Origin: Numida meleagris
Taxonomy: Eukaryota > Chordata > Aves > Galliformes > Numididae
Reading direction: 5' to 3'
DNA length: 64,000 nucleotides
Assembly: GCF_002078875.1 (NCBI RefSeq)
Contig: NC_034414.1
Location: 25,826,637-25,890,636 of the forward strand
Position numbers and translations under genes: made by a program. Positions 1 through 15,000 of the stretch are shown piece by piece (the stretch's first letter is position 1; every line of letters starts with the position of its first letter). The notes under the pieces are model-generated. The model saw only the letters and a program-made list of their open reading frames with translations. It was not told the DNA's origin and made no database searches.

Positions 1-3000
1 AGTCCTGCAGATGGTGACCTTTTATTAATTCTAACATTTTAACAAATTCTTCTGGCAGATAAAAATTTAGTAACTGATTCATTTCAGAAGAGGGGTTTAT
101 CTAGGATGGATTATATTAAATTACATTTCCCAAGGTCAACAAATTACCTTCCAAAAAGCAGATTCTGGATTCTGGGATTTTCTTCATCAGATGACCCATG
201 AAGAACTCACTACCAAAATTTTCTGCACGAATGTAGGCGCCATATTTCAGGAATCCTACCTCATAAGGAGTGAATTCCACCCATTCTGAAAAGAAAAGCA
301 CACAACAGAGTAATCACAGCAGCAGAGGCTCAAATTAGTTGAATAAAACATAAGATATTAGCCAATTTAAGGCAGAGTGGTTCTGAGCTAACATAGTTAC
401 AGCAGACAGTTATTTTATTCACTCTATATTTCACAGTGTTGAACATAAAGCATGAATTCCCTCCTTACATCTACACGTGTCTGCAAACTTCAGGTTTTGT
501 GGCGCTTTCTACAGACTTGCTGAGCAGGTAATTTCAGGATAACGTTCTTCATCATTCATATACTAAGGACTTCAAAGATTTGACTATTAAATATCTACTT
601 CTAGGTGAATTGGCCCCTTAGGGGATTTGTGCATTTAATTGATTTATCCTAAATGGACCCCTTATTGGATTAAAAGATAAATGCAGTTCAGGAGTATGAT
701 TACCTCTAAAATCCTGGTCACTGATTTTATCCTTCACATTGAGAGAGAGGTAGATGGGAAGGGGATTCTGACCACGGTTTAGTGCCTGCTGCTGATCTGT
801 GAGCTTCTGGGAGTCCTCCTGTTTTGAAGAAAGAGAATAGCTGAGGACAGTCAGATGACACAAAGACCTTCTCACTTCACCTAAACCTGGGCATACCAGA
901 CTGACTAGGATGTTCCCCACTGGTTTAATGTAGGGAGATGCTCCTCTCTCTGACTCTCCTCTGCCTCAGCACTTCAGCACACAAACAGTCCTCATGATAC
1001 AGATGGTCTAAGTTCATACGATCAAAAAAAAAATCTGAGATTTCAGAGGCCAGAAGAAAATGTTGTTACTCACATCATCTTAAAAAAAAAAAGTCTGGAA
1101 ATATTTGAAAAACACGTTTGGCATGAAATATTTCATTCAGAAAGAGTAATCTCTGTTTTTTGCATCTCAGAAAATCCTCTTTTCTTTAGGTCTACACCAA
1201 GGCCCAGACAGAGTTAATATTCAGCATGGCTTGTCCCTTTATGCTTCTGCTGTGGAGCGTCTTACATGGTTAAGAAAGGTAGAGGATGGTTTGGGAGTGG
1301 TGCCAAGGCTTGAGAGGGAGCTGTGATTTTACTTTGCCTTTTCACACTGTGTAGCTCTTTTTGAAAAGAACAGTAGGATTTTCACTAAAATATTTATATT
1401 CATTCACTTTAAAGTTGTTCATACTAGAAGTTTTCTATTATTTCTCTTTACTCCTATGCTATCTGTTCCAGGTGTGATATTAGTGTCTGTATAATACAGT
1501 CAGCAAACACAAAAAAATGATACTGACAAAGCATGTGATTTAGGCATTTATATGAAAATCAACCAACCAACCTTCTGCCACTTTTCTCTAAGTGCGGTCA
1601 ACCAGTGGAACAGGTTGCCCAAAGCGGTTGCGAAGTCTCCACCTATGCAGGTATTCAGAACTTGACCGGACACAATCCTGGGCAACCTGCTCCATAGCTG
1701 ACTGCTCAGGCAGAGGTGTTGGACCAGATAACCTCCAACCTCAGCCACTCTGATTTACTTCTGCCCTCCCTACTGTATCCATTAAATATGCAAATCTGAA
1801 AAGAGCTCCTGTTATACCTTGTCACGGAACATAGATTCAATGATGAGTCCCCACAGATCTGTGAAACTTATCTGATGTCCTTCCTGTTTCCTTTGGCATA
1901 ACTCTTTCAAGTAGTATTTCAGACGGTCAGGGGCAAAACAAGCCAAGAACTTATTTTTAAGCACGTGCCTTCGGACATCATCAAGTGTTTTCTTAAGATT
2001 CTTCTGCGACCAGTCAGGATCTTCATACAAGTTTGCCATGGTCCTAAAGAAGAAAGAAACATGAGAAAAAGTGTGAAATCTCAAGCTGAGTTTTAGGAAA
2101 TTGTGGAGGTTTTTGTATGACGTCTTGATTTACATGACAAAGCACATACGTAGGCAGTATCACCCACATATTTAAGCAGGATTGCATTAGTTCCAGATGC
2201 TAACAAATACCTACTGAAGGAAATGAGAAAAAGCCACAGTAGAAAAGGAAAGCCCTTAACAGCACTGGTGAAAAAAGCTATGAACAATGATGGCTTCTGG
2301 TTTTGCAGGTAGTAAGCAATAGATATTTAAATGAGGCTCCAACTAACAGCTCATCACTCTAACTCTTTGAGTCACTTATTGAAATCATTCCTGGCAAACT
2401 CCAATGAAAACTGTGTTTATCTTGGCCTTACCACGTTGTGCCAGATAGACCGGTGACATATGAGACACAGTCCAAGACATTCAGTTCCTGCACACTCAGA
2501 AGATGAGCGTACATGGCTGTCAGAGCTCTGGTTCCACCACCCGTTGTCATGATTGCCACCACAGGTACCTGTTCAATCCCAAAATATGTGCATTTAATGA
2601 GATGGTGCGGGAGGGGGGAGAGAGATGTCACTGATTAGAAAAGAGAGTGTTACAACACTTATAAAGTAATAAAGCTGCTGCATACCAGTGGCTTGCAAGG
2701 ATAAGCAAGACCTGAAATTGTAATGGGGCACACAAGGAATAAGAGATGGCCAGAAAGATTGTGGAGTTTCCTGGAGATCTTCAAAAGCCACCTGAACATA
2801 GTCCTGGGAAACCTGCTCTGGGAGTTTCTGCTTGAGCAGGGGTTGGATCAGATGGCTCCCGAAGTCCCTTCCAACCTCAATCATTCTGTGATTTTGTTTC
2901 CCCTGACAAGAACTTGTGCAATTGGACTTGACATCCCCTATCTCAAATGTCAAAATTTCAGCGTGCTATTGCAAAACCAATAACCATGGATGAACACAAG

Positions 3001-6000
3001 ATGGTACCTCCTGCCATCTGAACCAGATTTTTACCAGATGCAATAGACCAGAAAACATGGGTGTTGTCTCACAGTTTATGTGAGTAAAAATCATCTGTTT
3101 TTCATGTTAAGCGTGACAAAGCTGGTCCCTACTATTGCATAGGTATTTCATGACAATACTAGATGTATCATGACTGATGGGTTTAAGAGAGCACTAACCA
3201 ATTCAGATCACCTGGGACCAGAAGGTAGTGACCCATCCCCTTTTACAACTCTGGAGGGAAAGAGGAGCCACGTGCACTGAACCTACTACATATGTAAGCA
3301 CAATACTTAGCATGCAGCTGCATAGTAAATACTTTACTTTCTGTGTTGATACAGAAATTCAGGGCCTGGTAGTCTTAAAGGAAAGATTTTTTTGTAAAAA
3401 CAAGTTATTTCAATTAACAGTAAAGACAGATGCCATACACTGAATGTGAATTCTCCTCTCATTGCAAATCAGGAGTCTCTACAGGGATGGTTCTGCAGAA
3501 GTGTGCCTCCAAATCTCAGGGAAAGGAAATGTCAGCTTAGTGCTGGCATTTAACTGCAATATCTTGTGTGTGAAATGTCCAGCTATGCAAAAGAAAAAAA
3601 AAAAGGATTGCTGCATTTATGGCAAAACAAGAAAAAATTGTCATCTCTGCATCTGAGCTCAGGCTTTACAGTGCAGTCTTGGGAGTATCATTAAAAAAGA
3701 AGCCTGATTTTTTCTTGCCTTGGGCCATTTGGGAAGTAAGCATATGCTCTAGCTGCAGCAGCAGATAAGCCAGACTGGAAACAGGTTCTGCTCACACAAA
3801 TCGAGCCTAAATACCAGCATAAAGTGCACAACCTAACGAAACCCATTTGAGCTGTGAGGGAAGAGCTGCCGAATCAGTGGTTTAGGTCTTGCTGAGACGA
3901 CTGCAAATCCTAAAAGAAGCTTTGTCTTCAATCCTGAGAGTACCTAACCCTCCTCTGCATGATTGTGCAGACTGCTATTCAGTGCAAAGCTAGTTCCTAT
4001 GGGAACAGGTGCCCAGACAGGTGGTGGATGCTCTGTCTAGGGAGACACTCAAAGTCAGGCTGGATGGGGCTCTGAGCACCCTGATCTAGCTGTAGATGTC
4101 CCCGTTCATTACAGGGTAGTTGGATTAGGTGACCTTTAAGGGTCCCTTCCAACTCAAATGATTCTATGAGGTTTTTATTAATCTTCCCTATGAGTACGCA
4201 ATTCTTCTGCAGAATAACAAAGCTAGCTATAGCTTGCACACAAAACTTCCTGATCTCCTGGAAATAAGGAAAATTGAATACAAATGCTGTATTTTGACAT
4301 CCAGCTGCAGAGAAAGCAAAGAATAATTATGTCTTAGCTACCTCATCGTCCTCCAAGTCTTCCTCCAACTGAAGAATGTCCTTCAGAGCAGCTGCAACAA
4401 CCTTCTTCCTTTTGCAAATGAAATCCTGTTCCTGTGCACACAAGTCAAAGCCCAGGCGTACATCTAGGTCTTCCTGGCTGGAACACAGTGTCAAGTATCT
4501 TACTTGACATCATGCTTATAACAAGAACTGCTTCTACTTCATAAATAGACATGCCTTGACAATTACGCATATATAAAGCAAAAAAGGAAAAGACGAAATG
4601 CTCAGGTTTATTCCCAGAGAACAACTGCACATCTTCATCTGGACTAAGGGGGATTTTTTTTTTCTCTTTTTTTGTCCACTCCTTACTGAAGATACCTGAA
4701 ATTAGATAGAGCTGCAAGTAACACAACTGTTTCCTTTCAGACATGAAACCAAAAGCCTGCAGAGGGCAAGGTACTGAAGATGGCTTTTAAGTGCACCTTC
4801 AAAAATTGTGCAAACATCCACAGACACCCTCACATCACGGACAGAAGGTGTGGTTTAAATGTTTTCTGTTGTTGGCTTTTTCTTGTTGTTATTTGTGTTT
4901 TTCCTTTTTCTGTGTGTGTAGTCATTTATGGATATTAATAAGTACTACGGTAACAGTTCAGAAGCTGATATGAAAATCATTCATAGGTGCGGAAAGGGGA
5001 AATTTTTAGATGACAGCTGTAAACTGTATGCCTATCTCTCAGAAAACATACTTCAGTAGCACAACAGAAGATGCACCTACTTTTGCAAAGAAAGAGAAGC
5101 TCCTACAAAATGTCACAGATACATCCTCTGAAACTTAATAGGCCTTAACCATGACTCAAAATCCACAATGTGCTTCACTGGTTTAAAAATAAGTTAATAT
5201 GCATTTATTTCTTTGATTAGCTGATTAAAATCTATGCAGGTACCTGTATTATGTCAATTTTTTCGTATCCTAGAGTCACCAGGTACTCTGGGTTTGGCCT
5301 TCTTGTTCCCCTGTCCATGCTTGGGGAAACAGAATTGGTTTCTTTCAATGAGTTTTGAAATGCAGCTTTTATTGAAAGTCTACATTTGGTAATAATTCCT
5401 AGAGGTTTCAGCGAGTGCTCACATTGGCCTTTGGCAAATAATACTGATTACAATAAAATATCAGCCAAAAATTATTGTGTGTTCTTGATAAAAACTTATC
5501 TTAATTCATTGTATAGTCCTGTTACATAAACTCACAGCCTCTGAAACTCTGGATTGTTCCAGGACCATTTTATTTCATTGCCTGAAATGAGGACAAACCA
5601 ACATTCAAAACACAGACAGTATCAAAGGGATTGGAACTTGACTGACAATTATCCAAAAGCAAAGGGATGTGGTTTAGTGGTGGACAGTAGTGTTGGGCAG
5701 TGGTTGGACTAGATGATCTTACAGGTCTTTTTCAACCTAAAAGATCCTATAATTCTATTAAGATAAACAAGATCTCTTACCATTTTTTCGCCTTTAAGAG
5801 CAAATCAAATTTTCTGTGCTGAAAATCAGAAAGGTAAAAGAATGAATATTGATATTTAAAGACAGTCTGATTTCCCCCACTTTCCAAGGGGCATAGCTCT
5901 TTTGAGTCATCATTACATCTACAGAGCTCTGAACTTCATTAAACTAAGACTGGGAGATAGACTGTCCCCTCAGTGTTTTGTTATTACCCAGAGATGTATG

Positions 6001-9000
6001 CTGATTTAACAAGTTAAGGTTTCAGCACTATCACCTACAGCCTTTATCTTCCCTCTGTTAAGAAGATCAGATGTAGCTTGCTCAAGCACTACCTAGCTAC
6101 ACAAACAAAGAAGGGAAGAGCTGCAGTGGTTCGCATCCCCAGAAAGCTCCACCATTAAACGTCATTCTAGAAACTGCACTATTTCATGCAACAATGTGAG
6201 ATGTAAGAGGAAGCCAACGAGGTTGAACTCGTCATGCACATATGTGTGCAGCCCTGTTTGCCTCCAAGGGGGCTGAGCCTCACCCCTTAGCCATAGTAGC
6301 ACCCAGTGACTTCCAGATTGGTAAAAGACATGGACCATATAAGGAGAATGAGCAGCAGCTCAGACATTTTTCTTCTTCATCCTTCTCCCACGGATTCCCC
6401 TTTTATTTCGCTCCAATCAATTTACTTTATTATGCAACACACTAGATGCAAGGGAGTTCAGAAAACTATCAGTTCTGTATGAAGAGAGATGGACTTCAAT
6501 TTCTGAGTCTTTGGAACTACTGGGAATTTTTGAAAGCTTGCAAAGGATTCTCAATGGTCAGCAGATGCTTACCTTGCTGACTGCTTCCTGCTCAGAAGGG
6601 AGAGACTTCAGAGGTAAAGTCAGGGGAATGCTTCTGCTCCTCCTTTCTCTGCATGTCACACAAGCACACTGAAAAGGAGCATGGAGGTCCTTTTGGTTAA
6701 GACAGAAATGTTCTTCTCTTGCTGCCTACTCACATATAAAGGTCAGTTCATAGGACTGTCTGTGTTGACTACCATGTTCAAGGGTAACGTACAAAGCTGG
6801 GAAGCTTCCTCTTCTTTGTGAGTACAACATCCAGTGAAGGTTGCTTGTATTTGGCATAGTGGAAGAGAGTGGGATCTGGGAGAGGGGAACGGGAGCCAGA
6901 GCCCAGTGAAACTCTCTGCGTTTCTTCAAATGATCCTCTCACTGTAAACATTAGTTCATTCTCTAAAACAATGAGATAAAACGCACAGAGTAGTTACTCT
7001 TAATTGCAAATAAAGAGAAGAGGGGGATAGGAAGCAAAAGGTAGATTCGAACAATCCCCTTCACCTCTCCCTGTGCACCTGGAAAGCTGATGTCTGAAAA
7101 TGACCCAAGACCCACACACTACAGGTCACTGTATCATTACAATAGGCTGAACAAAAAGGCAGATATGGGGGTGATGGGCATGGCAGCAAGTTTTAGACAG
7201 TTAAGCTTCTATTGCAGCTGCATCATCATAGTAAGTGCCACCAGGTACCTTGTGCTATAAAGCGTTCTCATATCTGGCCAAATAATGAGCAATAGAAATT
7301 CTCTGTCCCCTAAAATAAGGTCTGATTGCAGTAGATGGCTGTATTTATCTGAAGAGTTCAGCTAATCCTGCTGGAGTGTGTTATGCATGTTCTGAGGTTG
7401 CGTACCAGATGCAGCCCTTCAGGGGATGTGGGCAGAGGAACTTCTAGATTCTGATTCTTGACCAGGGTCAGACATGAGCCAGCTGCTGAGCGGCTAACCC
7501 CTGCAAAAAATGAGGTGTTTCTGTGCGTGCGCACAAGTCAAACTGTCACAGATCCTGAGGAAATTAAAGGCCAGGGACTATCGTGCCTAAGGAGGTAAGA
7601 TTCTTCTGGGGTTAGCAGTAGTACAGCAGAGATTTTTAGGATCTCAGCTTGGGGTTTAGAAACTTTCTGTGTAGGCACCTGACATCACTTGTCATCTGGC
7701 ACACAGCTCCCTGTGCAGTCAGAACTTCGAACCTGCACCTGCTGCAGAACAAGAGGCGTTCCCTACTGGAAAGATTTTACAAATTGCCTTAGATGTGGTC
7801 AGTTAAAGTTTTAGTATTTGGCTGGTGCAATTTCTAGGCATTGTTAGAAGGGGTAAAGTCACTAATATTCAGTTAAAGAACTAGGAAGCTTACCTGCAAA
7901 GTGCTTCTTTTTCACCCTGCTGTCAAACTCAACTTCCAAGCAGGCTAGTTCACGGCACTGTAACAGACATGACCAGGACAGGGAATTAGATTACTGATTC
8001 AGCCATCTCAACACCAGTGCTGGCAGGTGTTGGAAGGATCATTGCTTGAATGTGTGGGCTAAATGCGCTGGAGGATTCTGCCAGACCCAGAGAAAGAGAG
8101 AATTAAGTTCACTATCATGTGGGAAGATGGTGCTATGATAAGCAAGTTGTAATTTTCTATGGATGCAGAAAAAAAAAACAAAAGAAAATGATAGCAGTCT
8201 GAAGGCTCTTCTAGAATCATGTTGGCCTCCTCTAAGGAGAAAACAAAGCTCCTAACAGAAGCGTCACTGAAGACTGAAGACTTATTGTGTTTCTCTCACT
8301 ACTGTTGTAGTCAGCTAAGGTAAGGAACAATGCAGGAAAGAAGGCAAGAAAACAAAGCAAATAATGTTTCATGTTTTACCACCACTGCCCCATTTGTGAC
8401 GATGGCTTCAGGGTGATCCTGGCTAGAAAACAAAAATAACATGTATTTTAGAAATTATATAATCTGGATATATATATATATATATTTTAAACAGGACATA
8501 TTTTTCTCTCAGAGATTTTGGTTGTATTTGCTCCTTTTTGTTGTTTGTAAAAGCATGCTTCACTTTCACTAGAAGCCACATAGCTTACAGAGCAGAAATG
8601 ATTCAGTTGCAATAAAGCACCTGGGAATTGCTTGTAACAATCTTAATACTACAGGTATGTCCCAGATTGGGTAGCAATATTATCCTCAGCCATGAGCTGT
8701 CCAGAGACTTACTGCAGATTGTATTACCAGCTTCTGAAAGTCAACTCCAAACCACGTGAATCACAATTTCAAAAGAATGTTACAGAATTAAAAATTATGA
8801 ACTTATTCTCCACACTGTGGCATTTTTTTCTTATAGTGATCTGCTGATGCACACATTGAGCTTGGACAAAGGGAGACTGACTATTGAGGTGACACTGGGT
8901 GTACAGAACATTTCCCTGCATCAATGAATCTCTCTCTGAGCTGCTGCTTCCATTATAATGGGGTTTTACTCACATGCTCTCCAATAGAAACTCAACTTCC

Positions 9001-12000
9001 AGCTCCTCTCTCCCCTGAAAATGAAAGAAAAAAAATGAGACATTCTCAGCCAGCATGTGCAGAAGTTTGCAAAAGTGGTCTTTGTTCTCGCAAGCGCAGT
9101 TTTTTTATGCTTCGTTAAGTAACAGTATTGTTTCTTTCTTGCTATTGTCAGCATTAAAGGACAGATGCAGCTTTTTCTTCTATAAGAGAAAAGAGATCTC
9201 ACTTGTACTAGCACAGCAAAGGATGTTTACAAGTCTCCCTAGTAAACCTTCATTTTTCACAGCTTCTTCCTTGCTTGCTTCCGTATGTTGAGCACAACAT
9301 TCTAAAACTTAATGTTTAGAAAAATGTCATGGAATATTGTGTCCTTGAATTGTTTTTGTTTTTACAATATTTGTTAGGATTAGATAAACTGCCATTTTCT
9401 GTCAGTTAAGTAAAAGTGCAAAGCTTCCCTAAAATTTCATCTGTTCTGGGGCTTGGGCACTTGGCCAGAATCTGCGCCAGATGAAACCAACAGCAATTTG
9501 AGAGAGCTGAAAATTTTGTCATCAGTTTGCAGTTTCCAAGATTTCTAGAAATTTTGCTATGGATGGACTCCAAAGTTGGTTCTGGTGGTATGAGACAGCA
9601 AATCTAGTACCTCAAGACATTCCTGCATTTTCCCTTCTGGTTAAACTTCTGACTGTGTTCATACCTGTGGATTCAGTGGGAATGCCATTGTCACTCTTTT
9701 CCCAAGAGAGATTTTAGCTACATCAAAAAGAATAATAGCATGGTCATCATCACGAATGATGTCATCATCAGAAACAGTCATTTCTAGAATATTCTGGAAA
9801 AATAAATGAAAAATGTACAATGTTAGCATGTCCTCAAGAAATATAGCATTGTGCAGCTATTCCACGTTCAGCATCAGCTTTAGAGTGAGGAAATAGAAAA
9901 GCATTGATGACAAATTGCCACAAGAGAAAGAAAATCAGCATAATCTCCCTTATAAGGAATAGCTTCTAGTCTTATCAATTAAGGCTGAAATGAGTTTTCT
10001 TTTGGGACATCATTTCTGCTTAAATATCTATAAGTATCTAAAGGGAAGCTACAGGAAAGAAGGGGACAAACTCTTTAGCAGGATCTGTCGCGACAGAACA
10101 AGGGGAAATGGCTTCAAGCTCAGGGAGGGTAGATCTAGGTTAGATATAAGGAAAAAATCTTTTACAATGAGGGTGGTGAGGCACTGGAACAGGTTACCTA
10201 GTGTTGTGGTTGATGCCCTGTCCCTTCAGAATTTCAAGGAGAGGCTGGATAAGGCCCTGGGCAACCTGATCTAGCTGTGGTGTCCCCATTCACTGCAGGG
10301 GAGTTGGACTTGATGGCCCTCAGAGATCCCTTACAACTCTAAGAATTTTATGATTCTATGAAAGTAACTCACCAAACGTGTAGGAAGCAATACGGATAAC
10401 CATTAGTACTATATTGTCCCACATCAACAGGAGCAGTATAGGTCACTTCATTATTAATAACTTTCAAGGCTGACCTCTGAGCTCTTCTTGGGCTTTCTAC
10501 TTTCAACCAGCTGTGTTCACTGAGAATAGTGTAATTAGCAGTACTGAACTGCATAAAAATTTTAATTATATTAGTGAAAGAGAGGCTTTTCTGCTCTAAC
10601 GCTGCTTTGTAGATTTACTTCATTGTTTCTCTGTAATGTCACTCTGCCACTGGTTCTCTCAGCCTTCTGCAAGCAGGTCAGGTTCAACTGCTGATTTACA
10701 AACAAAAAGCATCCGTTAGGAAGGAAGTGGATTCCTGAGAAAGCCAAGGATGTTCACTCCGGCTTGCTAGAACTCTAAGTAAACTCAGATTGGCATTAGA
10801 AGTGTTGACATCCTGTTTTGTTTTAACCCGAAAGGAACTGCATGCATATCAGATGAGAGTTTTGGGTACCTTGACTTTTCTCTGTATCCGGAAGTAGAAA
10901 GTTTCATTCCACACAGGGTCTCTGCAGTTCTTGATGGTTTTTGTTCGGAATTTCTCATCTGAAGCAGTTGGCAACCAGAGACTCACGTAGCAATCAGATT
11001 GGCTTACTATAGAAACACAGGCACAAAATGTCTGGCAGGGCAACCACAGCACAAAAGATGGAGGCACATAAGCACTCTGTAGTTTGAACATGGATAAGAG
11101 ACAGCCAGTTCTTTCTCATATCCACAGGCCAATGCAGGAAGATAGGAATCACACAGCTAGACAAAGATAACTTGTTGTTCATTGCAACACCACTTTAATA
11201 AGCAGAGTATTCAAATAATTATGCACAATCCCCCTTATATATATTTAAATACAGTCCTAGCCAGTGATATAATACTGTAAATAGCTAGAAGTCTTATATT
11301 GTCCCTTATCAATATTTTTTTTCAGCTCCCTGGTAATTTTGCAAGAGAAGAAATTTGCCACGTAGAAATATGTCTGTATTTGACCATACTATCACCCTAT
11401 GGCAAACTAAATACTTCCAAGTGTTTGCTAGATCTCAACAGCAAAAATCCCTACACTCCACACATCCCAGCCTCATACTCCCTGATGGACAGAGAAGAGA
11501 GCGTGCCTCAGACAACAAGAAGAACTGGATATAAATTGTCTCCATAGCAAGAGCGGGCCATTGCTGATCCAGCCAAACCTCTGAGGGCAGCAGCACCAAA
11601 TGTGCCAGATTGGCATGAGCAGTAAGCAAAGAAACAAATCTCAGCTTAAACAAGGAAACAGCAAGAAAAGAAGGTACCAGCCTCAGCAAAAGAACCAACT
11701 GAGAAAGGTGGGGAAACTATGTGGGCTCACAAACTTTACAAGAAGCAAGCTTAATCCTGGCATTTTAAAATGACCTGCTTTGCTTCATAACTGTTATGTG
11801 CAAGATTTTATGTGCTCATAACATTTTTTTTTTTACATGCAACCTTTACATACAGAGAAAATCATTAACAAGGTGAGAATATGATCTAGAAACTTGTCTT
11901 TTCAAATTCTTGTTTTCATGTCTGCAATTTAATTCCATGAGAAATCTTAAAAGAATCAGGGTTTGAGTCTGATTCAGATAATAACTACCTGGCATGCCAT

Positions 12001-15000
12001 GCTATTAACCCTCCATGACAGAAAAATTAATTATCCCACCTATCTATTGTCTCCTTAAGTGGGATAGGAAGGGAGAAATCTACTAACAGTACAATAGGCC
12101 CTTCAGCATGTCAATAGGAAGCTGGGGATCCTTTTCCTGGTGCTTTCTGAAAGACCTGGGAGCCATTTCCTACTCCACCTCTCTCCTCAGGAAAAATGAA
12201 GAGGCAAAAAGGCCTTGGAGCTGGCAGATTAATGGAAGGAACTTGCATTTACTACAATGATTCCAATCCCATAGGTCACGAGCCAAGTAAACACCAAAGA
12301 CGTTCTTGGATCTTGGACAAGAACTTTTCCAGAGGCTAGTGGAAGGGCTGATCCATCCTGTGGTGTAAACACATGCTTTGGTGAGAAAAGAGGAGAAAGC
12401 GAGAAATCTGGTCCCACAGCAATCACTAAAACTACCTACCCTATGGGCAAAAAGATAAATATTTGATTTCTGGAAGCATGCACCAAGATTTGAGTAAGTT
12501 CTTCAAGTGAGAACTTTGACTCTTTGATAAAATGTTGTAAACCACTCACAGCCCAATAAAGCTAGCAGGCCCACAGCGTATGGGAGGAGAAGCACAGGCA
12601 AGCAGTGCCAGGTGCTCCCCAGCAGGCTGTGACACAGTCAGAATTACGGGCAAAATGTACCATGTCCAAGGTTAAAGGAGAGGTAGTTCTGGTGTCTGTA
12701 CTCAGATACATTGCTTTGGGATATTTTTCCTAAATGTAAAGTGTCACTTGAAATCTAGAGGCCATGTCAGGAGTTCTAGGGTATCTCTAGAGGATGGTGA
12801 CTGTCTGGCAGGGAGACCATCAGGTAACTCTCTGCATTCAATCTGAAGGAATTTCTTGAAGCTGCCAGGTAAGCTCTGCACAAAGGATGTAAGTTGCCTT
12901 TCTGTCTTTGAAGGTGATTCCACAAAAAAATATTTCAGTGTTGCAAATTTTTACATAGTTGAAGCAAAAGGATCATATCTTGATTTTGGCAACTATTGAT
13001 GTAGGATTCTATTTACACTGTGCAGGAGGGCTATAAATACCAATCTGTCTGATACACTGAAATAACTGCCCTCACTGCAACATCTGATGGCCTGCCAAGC
13101 TATGATGTACTTATCCTGATATGTGGTATCACCAGCTCTGATCTACAGTTTCTCAATAGGAAGCCTATATAAAAGCCTAGATCTCCACATGACTTCAGGC
13201 CATCTGGATTTTCCCTCCTCTCATTAATGCACTTATCTCTCCTGATGCCAAGCATTCCAAAAACACAAGTCCAGCTTCCCCCAAAATCACCAAAGCAGAT
13301 GTGATGTGACGTACTTCAAAAACGATACACTGATCTGAGTCATAATCTCTCTCTTTTTTGATATCTGGTTATTATAGAGTACAGGAAGAATTTTTCAATA
13401 TTTTTGCTGTAACTGCCAAGGCCAGTACTTTCCATCTCTTCTTCGTAATGAGAACAGAAGTGCTCTATCCTTCAAACATACAGTGCATAAAATAAGACGA
13501 TAAAACAAATAAGCTGACAATGCTAGAAGCCTGTGCTGAGCATGAATGATCTGCCACAGCACTTATGAATTTATTTTGTTACTGTTTTATCTGAAACGTA
13601 CAGATTCACTGAGTGCTCCTCTCGATAAAACATTTTCATGAGATTACTTTCTGAAATTATTTTTCCATATGAGCATTGCTTTCATGAATGTTTACTTCAA
13701 ACAAGCTATTGGCAGTTCTTTGTCAAACTATGGAAGCACAGGCTATCTAAATGGGCAGTGAAACTGATTAAAAACAGGCTCAGCTGCCAGGCACAAAGAA
13801 TGGTAATCAGCAGCACAGAGCCTGGCTGGAAGCCTGCCACTGGAGGTGCACCCCAGGGGCTGACACTGAGGCCAATATTGTTTAACATCTTCATTAACAA
13901 TGTGGGTGATGGGATGGATTGTTCAGATGATACAAAACTGAGAGGAGTGGCTGACAGATCAGGCCAGCTGGAACCTCATGAAGTTAAGCAAGGGAAATGC
14001 CCAGTGCTTCAGATGAATGGGAGTAATGTCATGCACCAGAACAAGCTGGGGGCCAAATGACTGGGAGGAAGCTAGAGAAGGAGCTAGGGGTTCTGGTGGA
14101 TACCAGGTGGAACATTAGCCAGCAATATGACAGACAATGCCAACAGCCTCCTGGGATGCATTAGAAAGAGCACTGTCAGCAGATAGAGGAAGGTTGACTT
14201 CCTGTCGACTCTGCACTGGTAAGGCTACCATTTCTGGGACAAGAGAGAGATGAACGCACTGGAGCGAGCCCACCAAAAGGTCACAAAGTATATCAGGGGT
14301 CTGGGGCATCTGACATGTGTGAAACACATGAAACAGCTGTCACTCTTCAGCTTGTAACAGAAAAGGCTCAACAGGACCTTACCAATGTATCTAAATACCC
14401 AATCAGAACAAGAGGGAGTAAAGAGTCAGACTCTCTTCAGCAGTGCTCAGTGAAAGGTGAGATAATAGGCACAAATCAAAATACAGGAAAACCCATTTAA
14501 ACACAACAAAAAGGTAGGTTTAAGAAAACTAGACCCCCTCTCTCCCCCCCCCCCAACCAACCAACCAAAAAAAAACCAACTGTGGGAGCAGTCAAACACT
14601 GAAACAGGGTGGCCAGAGAGATTCTGAAGTCTCCATTCTTAGAGATACTCAAAGCCAACTAAACATAGCTCTGAGAAGCCTGCTCCAGCTGATCCTGCTT
14701 TAAGCAGAGGGTTTGACTTGATGATGTTTGGAGGTACCTTCCTCCCTCAGCCATTCTGATTCTGGGTGTGATGGCAAGGCTAGCTCATCACAGACAAATT
14801 ATATATAATTGTTAGTAACAGATTTTGACCTTGAAGATGAGGTGAGGTGAGGCCACTAGGACAAAGCATATCCTCTTCCTGTGGAGAAAGAAACCATGCC
14901 ATGTATGTTTGTGGCACAGTTTGTCTACAGTCTCTACTGATGGGAAGATGTGTTCTTTCCCATCAAATTCCTGATATTTCTTATATTCTCCTTGATTTGT

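Larger units (their letters stand above)
286..9664 (-). other. Short introns 4-14 of gene A
   Basis: The stretches between exons here are introns of about 80 to 1770 bases. Apart from the CR1 pieces and the (TA)n repeat listed separately, I see no further genes or recognisable elements. Short open frames in them have no family resemblance. Confidence 0.7.

Noticed and set aside
1..62. Possible further gene A exon after a CCAG acceptor, reading [12 protein letters not shown] on the minus strand
   Set aside because: It does not resemble gene B exon 16 (WSSLFSLN...WNLSH), which must come next; a chance open stretch is more likely.
6726..6929. 67-codon minus-strand frame beginning [13 protein letters not shown]
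   Set aside because: A wrong-frame shadow of gene A exon 8, whose true frame contains [15 protein letters not shown].
13638..14060. 140-codon plus-strand open frame as a gene
   Set aside because: Its recognisable part is a CR1 reverse-transcriptase remnant ([16 protein letters not shown]).
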